A DNA stretch of 64,000 nt from NCBI RefSeq assembly GCF_947179515.1, contig NC_067472.1, positions 172,771,578-172,835,577 of the forward strand. The letters run 5' to 3'. Origin of the DNA: Apodemus sylvaticus. Its lineage: Eukaryota; Chordata; Mammalia; Rodentia; Muridae. This document shows, one piece after another, positions 1-11,805 of the stretch. A model generated the notes under the pieces. It was given only the letters and a program-made list of their open reading frames with translations. It was not told where the DNA came from and ran no database searches. The translations under genes were made by a program, and so were the position numbers. Within the stretch, counting starts at the first letter, position 1. Every line of letters starts with the position of its first letter.

Positions 1-184
1 TTCTTTATGTATGACCTTCATGTGTTCCTGTACCAGCATCATGACCAGTGATTTTTAAATCCAAATCTTGTTTTACTGGTGTGATGGGGCATCCAGGACA
101 TGTTGGTAGAGGAGAATTAGGTTCAGATGTTGCCATATTGCCTTGATTTCTGTTAGTGACGTTCCTGCGTTTGCCTTTTGCCAT
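1..184 (-). pseudogene. L1 ORF1 N-terminal fragment, frameshifted
   Basis: This is the N-terminus of the L1 RNA-binding chaperone (ORF1p), starting MAKGKRRNVTNRNQG on the minus strand at 184. Compared with the L1 copies whose ORF1 starts at 13,077 and 39,283, there is one extra T in the T run near 52-56, which shifts the frame about 43 codons in. The rest of ORF1 lies outside the window. It cannot encode a working ORF1p. Confidence 0.85.
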
Positions 185-1382
185 CTAGTTCTCAGTGGTG
201 TTAGTTTATCTTGTCAGTGCTGGACTCACCAGTGCAAGCTGCCCCTACCCAGTTGGCCTCTGGTGCACAGCTTACCTCCTGCACTGCTTGTAGACAGTGT
301 GTTGCTGCCCAGGCTGCTCTGATCCCAAAGCAGGCACCCGAAGGCTCCCACTGGGGCCTGCTGGATTCACTGGAGCACACTGACTTCTCCCAGCTGGCCG
401 CCTGGAAGCCCAGCTAGCCACTTGCAGGACTTGGAGATATAATGCTGCTGCCCAGACTGATCTGGATCCGGAAGCGGAGAGAGTAGAGCTAAGGGCTTCT
501 GCCTGAGGCCTTGCCCCAGATTGTGTCTGTGGAGCATATGGAGCCCGTGTGCACTCCTAGGGAGTGCCGACGGTGTATGCTACTGTGACCTCCCCTGTGT
601 TCCACTCACTCCGCTGGGCAGCCGATCCGCCAACCGGGCTGTCGCACACAAGGTTAGCCTAGCCGCCCAGTCCCTGAGTCCAGACAAAAGCCTGGGAGGC
701 CAAGGTCCGAGCAAAGTTCCCCTAGGGCTATGACTGTTAATTGGGTCTGCCAGGTGACTAGGATGGCGGGCGTGCGTGCCCGCGCTCCCTGAAAGCGCCG
801 GGAGAGTCTGCTTTGCTAACAATCACCTGGGCGGGTTGACTCACAGATGGCCCACCAAGCCGCCCAGTTCTTGGGGTCAGTCCTGTGCCTTTTGGGGCCT
901 GGACCCCTGCTTTGTTAGCCTTAGGCTATGCCTGTTACAGGTCTGCCCGCCTGAGCTCTCTGTCGTCCTGCAGGCAAAATGGCGGCGGCGCGCTCGCAGG
1001 CCTGGGCAAAAAACCTCCTGGCTGGGTTGGCACCCCGATGGCCCCCCGACCCGCCCAGGGCCTGGGTGCAGGCCTACGCCCGTCGGGCTCAGACCACCGT
1101 GGTGTTGGCCTCGGATTATGTTTGTGTACCTCAGTCTGTCCGATCCCTGGAGTGGGGAACCAAGATGGATGCACCTCTCCTGACTGGTGGGAGGCCGAGT
1201 TCTGAAGTGGCCTCCGTGCAGGAAAGGCGCCGGACAACTGCAGCTGCTTGCTGCCCGGCTGGTCAGCGAAGGTCAGTGGTCGTGGGCGCAGGGCCTAACT
1301 GGACCCTGTGTCGCCTTGGTTCCACTGCTGATGGCCCTTCAGCTGGAGCAGCCATTGCTGCCGCTGCCGCCGCCGCCCTCAG
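1..1382 (-). mobile_element. L1 retrotransposon, 5' end (5' UTR and start of ORF1), cut by window edge
   Basis: Reading the minus strand from about 1,382 down, a GC-rich L1 5' UTR (about 185-1,382) leads to the ORF1 start codon at 182-184. The same arrangement, nearly base for base, occurs in the full-length L1 at 39,284-40,491. The UTR begins with GCC-type triplets and carries the internal promoter expected for a rodent L1. The element continues off the left edge, so its 3' end and target duplication cannot be examined. Confidence 0.93.
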
Positions 1383-1444
1383 CTGTTAATCTTAACCCCT
1401 TTTTATGTTACAATTCTTGGAAAAATCAAGTATACAAGCTGAAT

Positions 1445-2610
1445 CCCTAAAAATAATAGACAAAATACATAGCAAGCCAGACGCTTAGATTAAAGTAATG
1501 GAGATAAGCTTAATAAAATTCTACCAAAATAAGATACAAGACAGAGATTCACACTCTCTAAATTTCTATTCAATATATTACTTCCAGTTTTAATTTGAGC
1601 AATAAGAAAAGTAAAGAAGATCAAGGGGATACAAATTTCAATGGAAGAAATTATGACAATTCACAGATGGCATGACAATATACATATGTGACCTCAAACA
1701 TTCTACCAGAAAAGTTCTACAGCTGAAAAACACCTTTACCAAAGTGGTTAAACAAAATAAACTAAAAAAATTCCATAGCCCTCCTTTAAACAAACCATAC
1801 CTAGGCTATGAAAATATTAGGGAAGCAACATCCTTTACAGTAATCACAAATAATATAAAATATCTTGCTATAACTATAGACAAGCAAATGAAGGAATAGT
1901 CTGACAAGAAATTTAAGTTTCTTATGAAGAAAGGAATTGAAGAAGATATAAGAAGATGGAAATATTTCCCCTGTTCATGTATCAGGATTAACATAGTAAA
2001 TACAAATATCTTGCTAAAAGCAATCTACATATTCAATGAGATCACCACCAAAATTCCACATTCATAGAACTTGAAAGAAAAGTTCTCAACTTCATGTGAA
2101 AAAAAAATAGATAAAGGGTATGTAAAACAGTCCTGAACAGGAAAAGAACTTCAATAAGTATCACCAAGAACTGCAAGGTGTTGGCATAAAAACAGACACA
2201 AGATCAATGGAATAGAATCAAACACTTAAAAATAAACCTTCATACCTTGCCCAAATGAATCAGTGAACTTAACATAATACCTGACACACTAAATATAATA
2301 GAAGATAAAATGGGGAACTGCCTTGAACTCATTGGCTAATGAGACAACTTCTTGAACATAACACCAGTACCCCAGGTGTTATGATCAACAATTAATAAAT
2401 TTGACCTTATGAAATGTGAAAGGTTTTGATAGGCTAAGGACATCATCAATAGGATAAAACAGCAGCTTGGAGAATGGAAAGCAGTCTTCCTCAGCAACTG
2501 TACATACAACAGAAGTATAATATCCAAAATTTCTCAAGAAATTACATACCAACAAGCAAAATAAGCCAATTAAAAAAAATGGGATAGATAACTAAACAGA
2601 AAATTCTCAA
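1445..2610 (+). mobile_element. Old, degraded L1 ORF2 fragment
   Basis: Broken plus-strand translation recalls the L1 ORF2 region just after the reverse-transcriptase active site. For example, 1,672-1,899 gives phrases aligning with the 'DPKNSTRELLQLINNFSKVAGYK' section and then with 'TNSIKYLGVTLTKHVKDL'. The fragment continues with many stops to an 'aaaatgggatag' stretch near 2,575, equivalent to ORF2 just before its C-terminal cysteine-rich part. It is much more diverged than the neighbouring L1s, so it is an older family. The next L1 interrupts or abuts it at about 2,625. Confidence 0.7.
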
Positions 2611-2627
2611 TAGATGAATATTTCTTG

Positions 2628-4287
2628 TCGTTTTTCTTTTCTATATTCTTTGTTTACATTCTGAATGCTTTCCCCTTTCCTGGTCCCTCCCCTCGTCACC
2701 ATCGGTCTTATAAGCCCTCTTCCCTTCACCTATTTCCTAATCACCCCCCCTGCCCATTTCCCTGTCCTGCTACTCCCCTACAATGGTGAATCAACTCTTT
2801 TCAGAGCCAGGGCCCTCTCTTTCCCTCTTCTTGGGTATCATTTGATATGCTAATTGTGCCTTCAGAATTCAGAGGTTCTGGGCTGATTAATATCTACTTA
2901 TCAGTGATTGCATTCCATGTATATTCTTTTGTGATTGCATTACCTCACTTAGGATGATATGTTCCAGTTCCAACCATTTGCCTAAGAATTTCATGAATTC
3001 ATTATTTTTAATTGCTGAGTAGTATTCCTTTGTGTAAATATATCACATTTTCTGTATCCATTCCTCCATCGAGGGACATCTGGGTTCTTTCCAGCTTCTG
3101 GCTATTATAAATAAGACAGCTATGAACATAGTGGAGCATGTGTCCTTATTGCATGTCAGGGAATCCTCTGAGTATATGCCCAGGAGAGGTATAGCAGGGT
3201 TCTCTGGAAGTGTCATGCCCAGATTTCTGAGGAACTGCCAGACTGATTTCCAAAGTGGTTGTACCATCTTGCAATCCCACCAGCAGTGGAGGAGTGTTCC
3301 TCTTTCTCCACATTCTCGCCAACACCTGCCGTCTCCTGATTTTTTAACCTTAGCCATTCTGACTGGTATGAGGTGAAATCTCAGGATTAATATAGTTAAA
3401 ATGGCCATCTTGCCAAAAGAAATCTACAGATTCAACGCAATCCCCATCAAAATCCAAACTCAGTTCTTCATAGACTTAGAAAGAGCAATTCTCAAATTCA
3501 TTTGGAATAACAAAAAGCCCAGGATAGCTAAAACTATTCTGAACAGTAAAAGAACTTCTAGGGGAATCAGTATCCCGGACCTCAAACATTGCTACAGAGC
3601 AATAGTGATAAAAACTGCATGGTATTGCTACAATGTCAGGCAAGTGGATTGATGGAATAGGATTGAAGGCCCAGAAATGAACCCACACACCTATCTATGG
3701 TCACTTGATCTTCAACAAAAGAGCTGAAAACATCCAGTGGAAAAAAGATAGCCTTTTCAACAAATAGTGCTGGTTCAATTGGAGGTCAGCATGCAGAAGA
3801 ATGTGAATTGATCCATTCTTATCTCCTTGTACTAAGCTCAACTCTAATTGGATCAAGGACTGACACATAAAACCTGACACACTAAAACTAATAGAAAAGA
3901 AACTGGTGAAGACCCTTGAGGACATGGGCACAGGGGAAAAGTTCCTGAACAGAACACCAATAGCTTATGCTCTAAGATCAAGAATTGACAAAGGGGACCT
4001 CATAAAATTACAAAGTTTCTGTAAGGCAAAGGGCACTGTCAAATGGACAAAATGTCAACCAACAGATTGGGAAAGGATCTTCACCAACCCGAAATCCGAC
4101 AGAGGTCTAATATCTAATATATACAAAGAACTCAAGAAGGTAGACCCTAGAGAATCAAATAATTCTATTAAAAAGTGGGGTACAGAGCTAAACAAAGAAT
4201 TTTCACATGAAGAACTTCGGATAGCTGAGAAGCACCTCAAGAAATATTCAACATCATTAATCATTAGGGAAATGCAAATCAATTGAT
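2628..4287 (-). mobile_element. L1 with 5' inversion (twin-priming structure)
   Basis: Two L1 segments lie head to head. 2,628-3,385 is minus-sense: a T-rich tail, the 3' UTR, and the ORF2 C-terminus (motif CWRECGERGTLLHCWWDCK). 3,386-4,287 is plus-sense ORF2, from the INIVKMAILPK region to LIIREMQIN. In an intact L1 the plus segment ends exactly where the minus segment begins (REMQI followed by RFHL..PVRMAK). This is the geometry expected when the 5' part of an L1 cDNA is primed from the second target strand and joined inverted. Both segments carry stops. The flanking duplication is not clear (possibly a degenerate GAATATTTCTTG / GATTATTCTTG). Confidence 0.85.
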
Positions 4288-5425
4288 TATTCTTGAATAA
4301 AATAATAAATTATTAGAAGAAAAAAAGAAAGAAAAATTTTCAAATAAATACTTTTTATAAAAATTCTTAGTGTAAATCGGCGGTGGCGGCGGCGGCGGCG
4401 GTGGCAGCAGTGCAGCAGTGGCTGGTCCAGCTGAAGGGCCATCAGCAGTGGAACCAAGGTGACACAGAGTCCAGTTAGGCCCTGCTCCCACGACCACTGA
4501 CCTTCGCTGACCAGCCGGGCTGCAAGCAGCTGCGGTTTTGCACCATCTTTCGCTGCACGGAAGGCACTTCAGAACTCGGCCTCCCGCCAGTCAGGAGAGG
4601 CTCACCTCCTTCTTGGTTTCAGACTCCAGAGAGATCGGACAGACTAAGGTACACAAACATAACCCGCGGCCAACACCACGGGGGTCTGAGCCCGACGGGC
4701 GTTGGCCTGCGCCCAGGCCCTGGGCTGTTCGGGGGGCCATGGGGTGCCAACCCAGCCAGGAGGTTATTTTGCCCGGGCCGGCGCGCACGCCGCCATTTTG
4801 CCTACAGGATGCCAGAGAGCTCTGGCGGGCAGAGCCAGCTAACAGGCATAACCTGAGGCTAACAAAGCGGGGGTCTAGGCCCCAACAGGCCCTGGACTGA
4901 CACCAAGAACTGGGCGGCTTGGTGGGCCATCTGTGTGTCAAACCACCCAGGAGGTTGTTAGCACAGCAGACTCTCCTGGCGCTTTCGAGGAGCGCGAGCA
5001 CGCACGCCCGCCATCCGGGTCACCTGGCGGACCCAGTTGACAGTCATAGCCCGAGGGGAACTTTGCTTGGACCTTGGCCTCCCAGGATTTTGCCTGGACC
5101 CAGGGCCTGGGCGGCCAGGCTAACCTTGTGTGCGCCAGCCCGGTTGGGGGATCGACTGCCCAGCGGAGTGATCAGCACGTAGGGGAGGCCCTGGGAGCAT
5201 ACACCTTCGGCGCTCCCTGGGGGTGCACACAGGCTCCATCTGGTCCACAGACACAATCTGGGGCAAAGCACACTAGACCTGCAAGGGCACCCAAGAGGAG
5301 GACAGCACTGCAGCAATCTGCTACAGGGGAAACCCAGCCATATAGTGTTGCAGTAATAGACCAAGAGCCCCTCAGGCAGCCCAAACACCAGCCAGGGACA
5401 AGACCAACTAAATCCAGAGAGCAAG

Positions 5426-6607
5426 ATGGCAAAGGGCAAATGCAAAAATGCTACTAACAGAAATCTAGGCAATATGGCAGCATCTGAACCAAACTCTCCA
5501 ACATCAGCAAGTCCTGGTTATATCAACACACCAGAGAAATAAGATTTGGATTTAAAATCACTGATCATGATGCTGCTAGAACACAAAAAGGACATAAATG
5601 AATCTCTTAAAGAAATACAGGGGAACATGAATAAGCTAGAAACCCATAAAATGGAAACAGAAAAATCACTTAAAGAAATGCAAGAGGATAAGGCTCAAGA
5701 GATAGAAGCCAATAAAGAAGAAAGGCAAAAAACACTTAAAGAAATGCAGGAGAATTTGAATCAGGAGGCAGAAATCATGAAAGAGGTAACACAAAAATCT
5801 CTTAAAGAATTACAGGAAAACACAAACAAACAAATGATGGAACTGAGCAAAACCATCCTGGATCTAAAAACAGAAGTAGAAACAACTAAGAAATCACAAA
5901 GGGAGACAACTTTGGAGATAGAAAACCTTGAGAAGAAATCAGGGGCAATAGATGCAAATATAAACAACAGAATACAAGAGATGGAAGAGAGAATTTCAGA
6001 TGCCGAAGATACCATAGAAACCATTGACTCAACAGTCAAAGAAAATGCAACATGCAAAAAGCTTGTATCCCAGAACATCCAGGAAATCCAGGGTACAATG
6101 AGAAGACCAAACCTAAGGATTATAGGTATAGATGAGAGTGAAGATTTATAACTGAAAGGGCCAGCAAATATCTTTAACAAAATTATGGAAGAAAACTTTC
6201 CCAACTTAAAGAGAGAGATGCCTATGAATACGCAAGAAGCCTACAGAACTCCAAACAGACTGGATCTGAGCAGAAATACCTCTCGCCACATAATAATTAA
6301 AACCCCAAATACACTAAACAAAGAAAGAATATTAAAGGCAGTAAGAGAAAAGGGCCAAGTAACATATAAAGGAAGAACTATCAGAATCACACCAGACTTC
6401 TCACCAGAGACCATGAAAGCTAGAAGATCCTGGGCAGATCTCATGCAGACTCTAAGAGAACACAAATGTCAGCCAAGACTACTATACCCAGCAAAACTCT
6501 CAATCACAGTAGATGGAGAAACCAAGACATTCCATGACAAAACCAAATTTACACAATATCTTTCCACAAATCCAGCTCTACAAAGAATAATAGGAGGAAA
6601 ACTCTAA
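5426..6607 (+). pseudogene. L1 ORF1 (RNA-binding chaperone), two in-frame stops
   Basis: ORF1p binds L1 RNA as a coiled-coil trimer in the cytoplasmic ribonucleoprotein. The frame starts MAKGKCKNATNRNLG at 5,426. It passes through a long heptad coiled coil (about residues 40-150, repeated 'KEMQE'/'KELQE' units), then the RNA-recognition part ('RRPNLRIIGIDE') and the C-terminal domain ('YRTPNRLD', 'FSPETMKARRSW', 'LSTNPALQRIIGGKL'). A TAA at 5,540-5,542 and another TAA at 6,149-6,151 interrupt an otherwise single frame of about 393 codons. Confidence 0.92.
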
Positions 6608-6709
6608 TACAAGGAGGGAAACTACACCCTGGAAAAAGTAAGATAGTAACCTTCCTTCATCAAACCCAAAAGAAGATAATCACTCAAATATAAAATAGCA
6701 TCAAAAATG

Positions 6710-7652
6710 ACAGGAAGTTATAATCTCTATTCCTTAATATCTCTTAACCTCAGTGAACTCACTTCCCAATAAAAAGACATAGACTAACAGACTGGATAAG
6801 GAAACAAGACGCTACATTTTGCTGCATACAGGAAACACACCTAAATGTCAAAGACAAAAAGTACCTTAGAGTAAAAGGCTGGAAGACAATTTTACAAGCC
6901 AATGGTCTCAAGAAACGAGCCGGAGTAGCCATTCTAATATCACATAAAATTGACTTTCAATCTAAAGTCATCAAAAGAGACACTGAGGGACACTTCTTGC
7001 TGGTCAAAGGAAAAATCCACCAAGAAGAACTTTTAATTCTGAACATCTATGCACCAAATGAAAGGGCACCCTCATTCGTAAAAGATACTTTACTAAAGCT
7101 CAAAGCACACATTTCACCTAACACAATAATTGTGGGGGACTTCAACACTCCACTCTCCTCAATGGACCGAACAAGAAAACAGAAATTAAACAGGGATACA
7201 GTAAAACTAATTGAAGCTTTGGACCAATTGGATTTGACTGATATTTATAGAACTTTTCACCCTAAAGCAAAAGAATATACCTTTTTCTCAGCACCTGATG
7301 GTACCTTCTCCAAAATCGACCTTATAATATGTCACAAGACAGAACTCAACAAATACAATAATATTGAACTAATCCCATTCCTACGTTCAGATCACTATGG
7401 TGTAACAGTGGTTTTCAATAGCAACAAAAACAACAGAAAGCCCACATACACATGGAGGCTGAACAATACTCTACTCAATGACACTTTGGCCAAAAAAGAA
7501 ATAAAGAAAGAAATCAGAGACGTTTTAGAATTTAATGAAAATGAAGGCACAACATACCCAAAATTTTGGGACACAATGAAAGCAGTGCTAAGAGGAAAAC
7601 TCATAGCCCTGAGTGCAGCCAAAAAGAAAATGGAGAGAGCATACACTATCAT
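6710..7652 (+). pseudogene. L1 ORF2 endonuclease part (left half of split ORF2)
   Basis: ORF2p is the L1 endonuclease and reverse transcriptase. Translation from about 6,710 shows the endonuclease region with several stops in its first 90 codons. It then gives an open stretch from 6,997 with 'LNIYAPNERAPSF', 'IIVGDFNTPLSSMDR' and the catalytic-type 'SDHYGV' near 7,390. The frame is cut at 7,653, in the 'MERAY' segment, by the nested minus-strand L1. The rest is found at 13,191-16,080. Confidence 0.9.
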
Positions 7653-7655
7653 CTT
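7641..7655. repeat. Target-site duplication (left) of nested L1
   Basis: ATACACTATCATCTT here is repeated exactly at 13,191-13,205. The two copies flank the minus-strand L1, whose poly(T) (reverse of its poly(A) tail) begins immediately after. The last one or two T's could belong to the tail. Confidence 0.95.
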
Positions 7656-7921
7656 TTTTTTTATATATATATTTTTTTATTATTCGATATAATTTATTTA
7701 CATTTCAAATGATTTCCCCTTTTCTAGCCCCCCCACTCCCCGAAAGTCCCGCAAGCCCCCTTCTCTTCCCCTGTCCTCCCACCCACCCCTTCCCACTTCC
7801 CCGTTCTGGTTTTGCTGAATACTGTTTCACTGAGTCTTTCCAGAACCAGGGGCTACTCCTCCTTTCTTCTTGTACCTCATTTGATGTGTGGATTATGTTT
7901 TGGGTATTCCAGTTTTCTAGG

Positions 7922-10900
7922 TTAATATCCACTTATTAGTGAGTGCATACCATGATTCACCTTTTGAGTCTGGGTTACCTCACTTAGTATGATATTCTCT
8001 AGCTCCATCCATTTGCCTAAGAATTTCATGAATTCATTGTTTCTAATGGCTGAATAGTACTCCATTGTGTAGATATACCACATTTTTTGCATCCACTCTT
8101 CTGTTGAGGGATACCTGGGTTCTTTCCAGCATCTGGCAATTACAAATAGGGCTGCTATGAACATAGTAGAACATGTATCCTTATTACATGGTGGGGAGTC
8201 TTCTGGGTATATGCCCAGGAGTGGTATAGCAGGATCTTTTGGAAGTAAGGTGCCCAGATTTCGGAGGAACCGCCAGACTGATTTCCAGAGTGGTTGTACC
8301 AATTTGCAACCCCACCAGCAGTGGAGGAGTGTTCCTCTTTCTCCACACCCTCTCCAACACCTGCTGTCTCCTGAATTTTTAATCTTAGCCATTCTGACTG
8401 GTGTAAGATGAAATCTTTGGGTTGTTTTGATTTGCATTTCCCTAATGACTAATGAAGTTGAGCATTTTTTAAGATGCTTCTCCGCCATCCGAAGTTCTTC
8501 AGGTGAGAATTCTTTGTTTAACTCTGTACCCCATTTTTTAATAGGGTTGTTTGGTTTTCTGGAGCCTAACTTCTTGAGTTCTTTATATATATTGGATATT
8601 AGCCCTCTATCTGATGTAGGATTGGTGAAGATCTTTTCCCAATTTGTTGGTTGCCGATTTGTCCTCTTGATGGTGTCCTTTGCCTTACAGAAACTTTGTA
8701 ATTTTATGAGGTCCCATTTGTCAATTCTTGCTCTTAGAGCATACGCTATTGGTGTTCTGTTCAGAAACTTTCTCCCTGTACCGATGTCCTCAAGGGCCTT
8801 CCCCAGTTTTTTTTTCTATTAGCTTCAGAGTGTCTGGCTTTATGTGGAGGTCCTTGATCCATTTGGATTTGAGCTTAGTACAAGGAGACAAGGATGGATC
8901 AATTCGCATTCTTCTGCATGCTGACCTCCAGTTGAACCAGCACCATTTGTTGAAAAGGCTATCTTTTTTCCATTGGATGTTTTCAGCCTCTTTGTCGAGG
9001 ATCAAGTGGCCATAGGTGTGTGGGTTCATTTCTGGATCTTCAATCCTGTTCCATTGATCCTCCTGCCTGTCACTGTACCAATACCATGCAGTTTTTAACA
9101 CTATTGCTCTGTAGTATTGCTTGAGGTCAGGGATACTGATTCCCCCAGATTTCCTTTTGTTGCTGAGAATAGTTTTAGCTATCCTGGGTTTTTTGTTGTT
9201 CCAGATGAATTTGATAATTGCTCTTTCTAACTCTGTGAAGAATTGAGTTGGGATTTTGATGGGTATTGCATTGAATCTGTATATTGCTTTTGGCAAAATG
9301 GCCATTTTAACTATATTGATTCTACCGATCCATGAGCATGGGAGGTTTTCCCATTTTTTGAGGTCTTCTTCCATTTCCTTCTTCAGAGTCTTGAAGTTCT
9401 TGTCATACAGATCTTTCACATGTTTGGTAAGAGTCACCCCAAGATACTTTATACTGTTTGTGGCTATTGTGAAGGGGGTCATTTCCCTAATTTCTTTCTC
9501 AGCCTGCTTATCCTTTGAGTATAGGAAGGCCACTGATTTGCTTGAGTTGACTTTATAACCTGCCACTTTGCTGAAGTTGTTTATCAGCTGTAGGAGCTCT
9601 CTAGGGGAGTTCTTTGGGTCACTTAGGTAGACGATCATGTCGTCTGCAAATAATGATAGTTTGACTTCTTCCTTTCCAATTTGTATCCCTTTGACCTCCT
9701 TATGTTGTCGAATTGCCCGAGCTAGTACCTCAAGTACAATATTGAAAAGATAAGGAGAAAGGGGGCAGCCTTGTCTGGTCCCTGATTTCAGTGGGATTGC
9801 TTCAAGTTTCTCTCCATTTAGTTTGATGCTGGCTACCGGTTTGCTGTATATTGCTTTTACTATGTTTAGGTATGGGCCTTGATTCCTCTTCTCTCCAAGA
9901 CTTTAAGCATGAAGGGATGCTGAATTTTGTCAAATGCTTTTTCAGCATCCAATGAAATGACCATGTGGTTTTGTTCTTTGAGTTTGTTTATGTAGTGGAT
10001 TGTATTGATGGATTTCCGTATATTGAACCAACCCTGCATTCCCGGGATAAAGCCTACTTGATCATGGTGGATGATCGTTTTGATGTGTTCTTGGATTCGG
10101 TTGGCAAGAATTTTATTGAGTATTTTTGCATCGATGTTCATAAGGGAAATTGGTCTGAAGTTCTCTTTCTTTGTTGGATCTTTGTGTGGCTTTGGTATCA
10201 GCGTAATTGTGGCTTCGTAGAAGGAATTGGGTAGTGTTCCTTCTGTTTCTATTTTGTGGAATAGTTTGAAGAGTATTGGTGTTAACTCTTCTTTGAAGGT
10301 CTGGTAGAATTCTGCACTGAAGCCATCTGGTCCTGTGCTTTTTTTGGTTGGAAGACTTTCTATGACTCCTTCTATTTCTTTAGGCATTATGGGACTGTTT
10401 AGATGGTCTAGTTGGTCCTGATTTAATTTTGGTATTTGGTATCTGTCAAGGAAATTGTCCATTTCCTCCAGATTCTCCAGTTGTGTTGAGTATAGGCTCT
10501 TGTAGTAGGATCTGATGATTTTTTGGATTTCCTCAGTTTCCGTTGTTATATCTCCCTTTTCATTTCTAAGTTTGTTAATTTGGATACTTTCTCTGTGCCC
10601 TTTGGTCAGTCTGGCTAAGGGTTTATCTATCTTGTTGATTTTCTCAAAGAACCAGCTCCTGGTATTGTTGATTTTTTGTATGGTTCTCTTTGTTTCTACT
10701 TGATTGATTTCGGCCCTGAGTTTGATGATTTCCTGCCTTCTACTCCTCCTGGGTGAAATAGCTTCTTTTTGTTCCAGGGCTTTCAGGTGTGTCATTAAGC
10801 TGGTAATGTATGCTCTCTCCATTTTCTTTTTGGAGGCACTCAGGGCTATGAGTTTTCCTCTTAGCACTGCTTTCATTGTGTCCCATAGATTTGGGTATGT

Positions 10901-11746
10901 TGTGTTTTCATTTTCATTGTGTTCTAAAAAGTCTTTAATTTCTTTCTTTATTTCTTCCTTGACCAAGGTATCATTGAGTAGAGTATTGTTCAGTTTCCAC
11001 GTGTATGTGGGCTTTCTGTTGTTTCTGTTGCTATTGAAGACCACTTTTACTCCATAGTGATCAGATAGGAGGCATGGGATTAGTTCGATCTTCTTATATT
11101 TGTTGAGGTCTGTCTTGTGACCAATTATATGGTCGATTTTGGAGAAGGTACCATGAGGTGCTGAGAAAAAGGTATATTCTTTTGTTTTAGGATAGAATGT
11201 TCTATATATATCTGTTAAATCTAATTGGTCCAAAGCTTCAATTAGTTTCATTGTGTCCCTGTTTAGTTTCTGTTTTCCTGATCGGTCCATTGAGGAAAGT
11301 GCAGTGTTGAAGTCACCCACAATTATTGTGTTAGGTGCAATGTGTGCTTTTAGTTTTAATAAAGTTTCTTTTACGAAAGAGGGTGCCCTTGCATTTGGTG
11401 CATAGATGTTCAGGATTGACAGTTCTTCTTTTTGTATTTTTCCTTTGACCAGCAAGAAGTGTCCCTCAGGGTCTCTTTTGATGACTTTGGGTTGAAAGTC
11501 AATTTTATCTGATATTAAAATGGCTACTCCAGCTTGTTTCCTGAGATCATTTGCTTGTAAAATTGTCTTCCCGCCTTTTACTCTAAGGTAGTGTTTGTCT
11601 TTGACCCTGAGGTGTGTTTCCTGTAAGCAGCAAAATGTAGGGTCCTGTTTACGTATCCATTCAGTTAGTCTGTGTCTTTTTATTGGGGCATTAAGTCCAT
11701 TGATGTTAAGAGATATTAAGGAATAGTGATTGTTACTTCCTATCAT
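7922..11746 (-). pseudogene. L1 ORF2 (endonuclease and reverse transcriptase), two frameshifts
   Basis: Minus-strand ORF2 starts MIGSNNHYSLISLNINGLNA at 11,746. The endonuclease domain occupies about the first 240 residues ('LNIYAPNARAPSF', 'VGDFNTALSSMDR', 'SDHYGV'). The reverse transcriptase follows ('KKSTGPDGFSAEFYQ', 'LIPKPHKD', 'RPISLMNIDAKILNKI'). One base is missing near 9,885 relative to the copy at about 36,110, ending the first frame at 9,866. The active-site 'FADD' near 9,645 lies in the next frame. An extra T in a nine-T run near 8,810 causes a second shift. The last part (8,488-7,922) carries the cysteine-rich C-terminus ('CWRGCGERGTLLHCWWGC'). Apart from these two indels it is almost entirely open. 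Confidence 0.93.
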
Positions 11747-11805
11747 TTTTGACGTTATTTTTTAAATTTGAATGCTTAACTTCTTTTGGGTTTGATGAAA
11801 GGTTA

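Noticed and set aside
211..1450. Overlapping proline/glycine-rich frames in the GC-rich stretch, also at 4,538-5,472 and 39,310-40,569
   Set aside because: They fall in L1 5' UTRs. High GC content lowers stop frequency, and the frames are not kept among copies.
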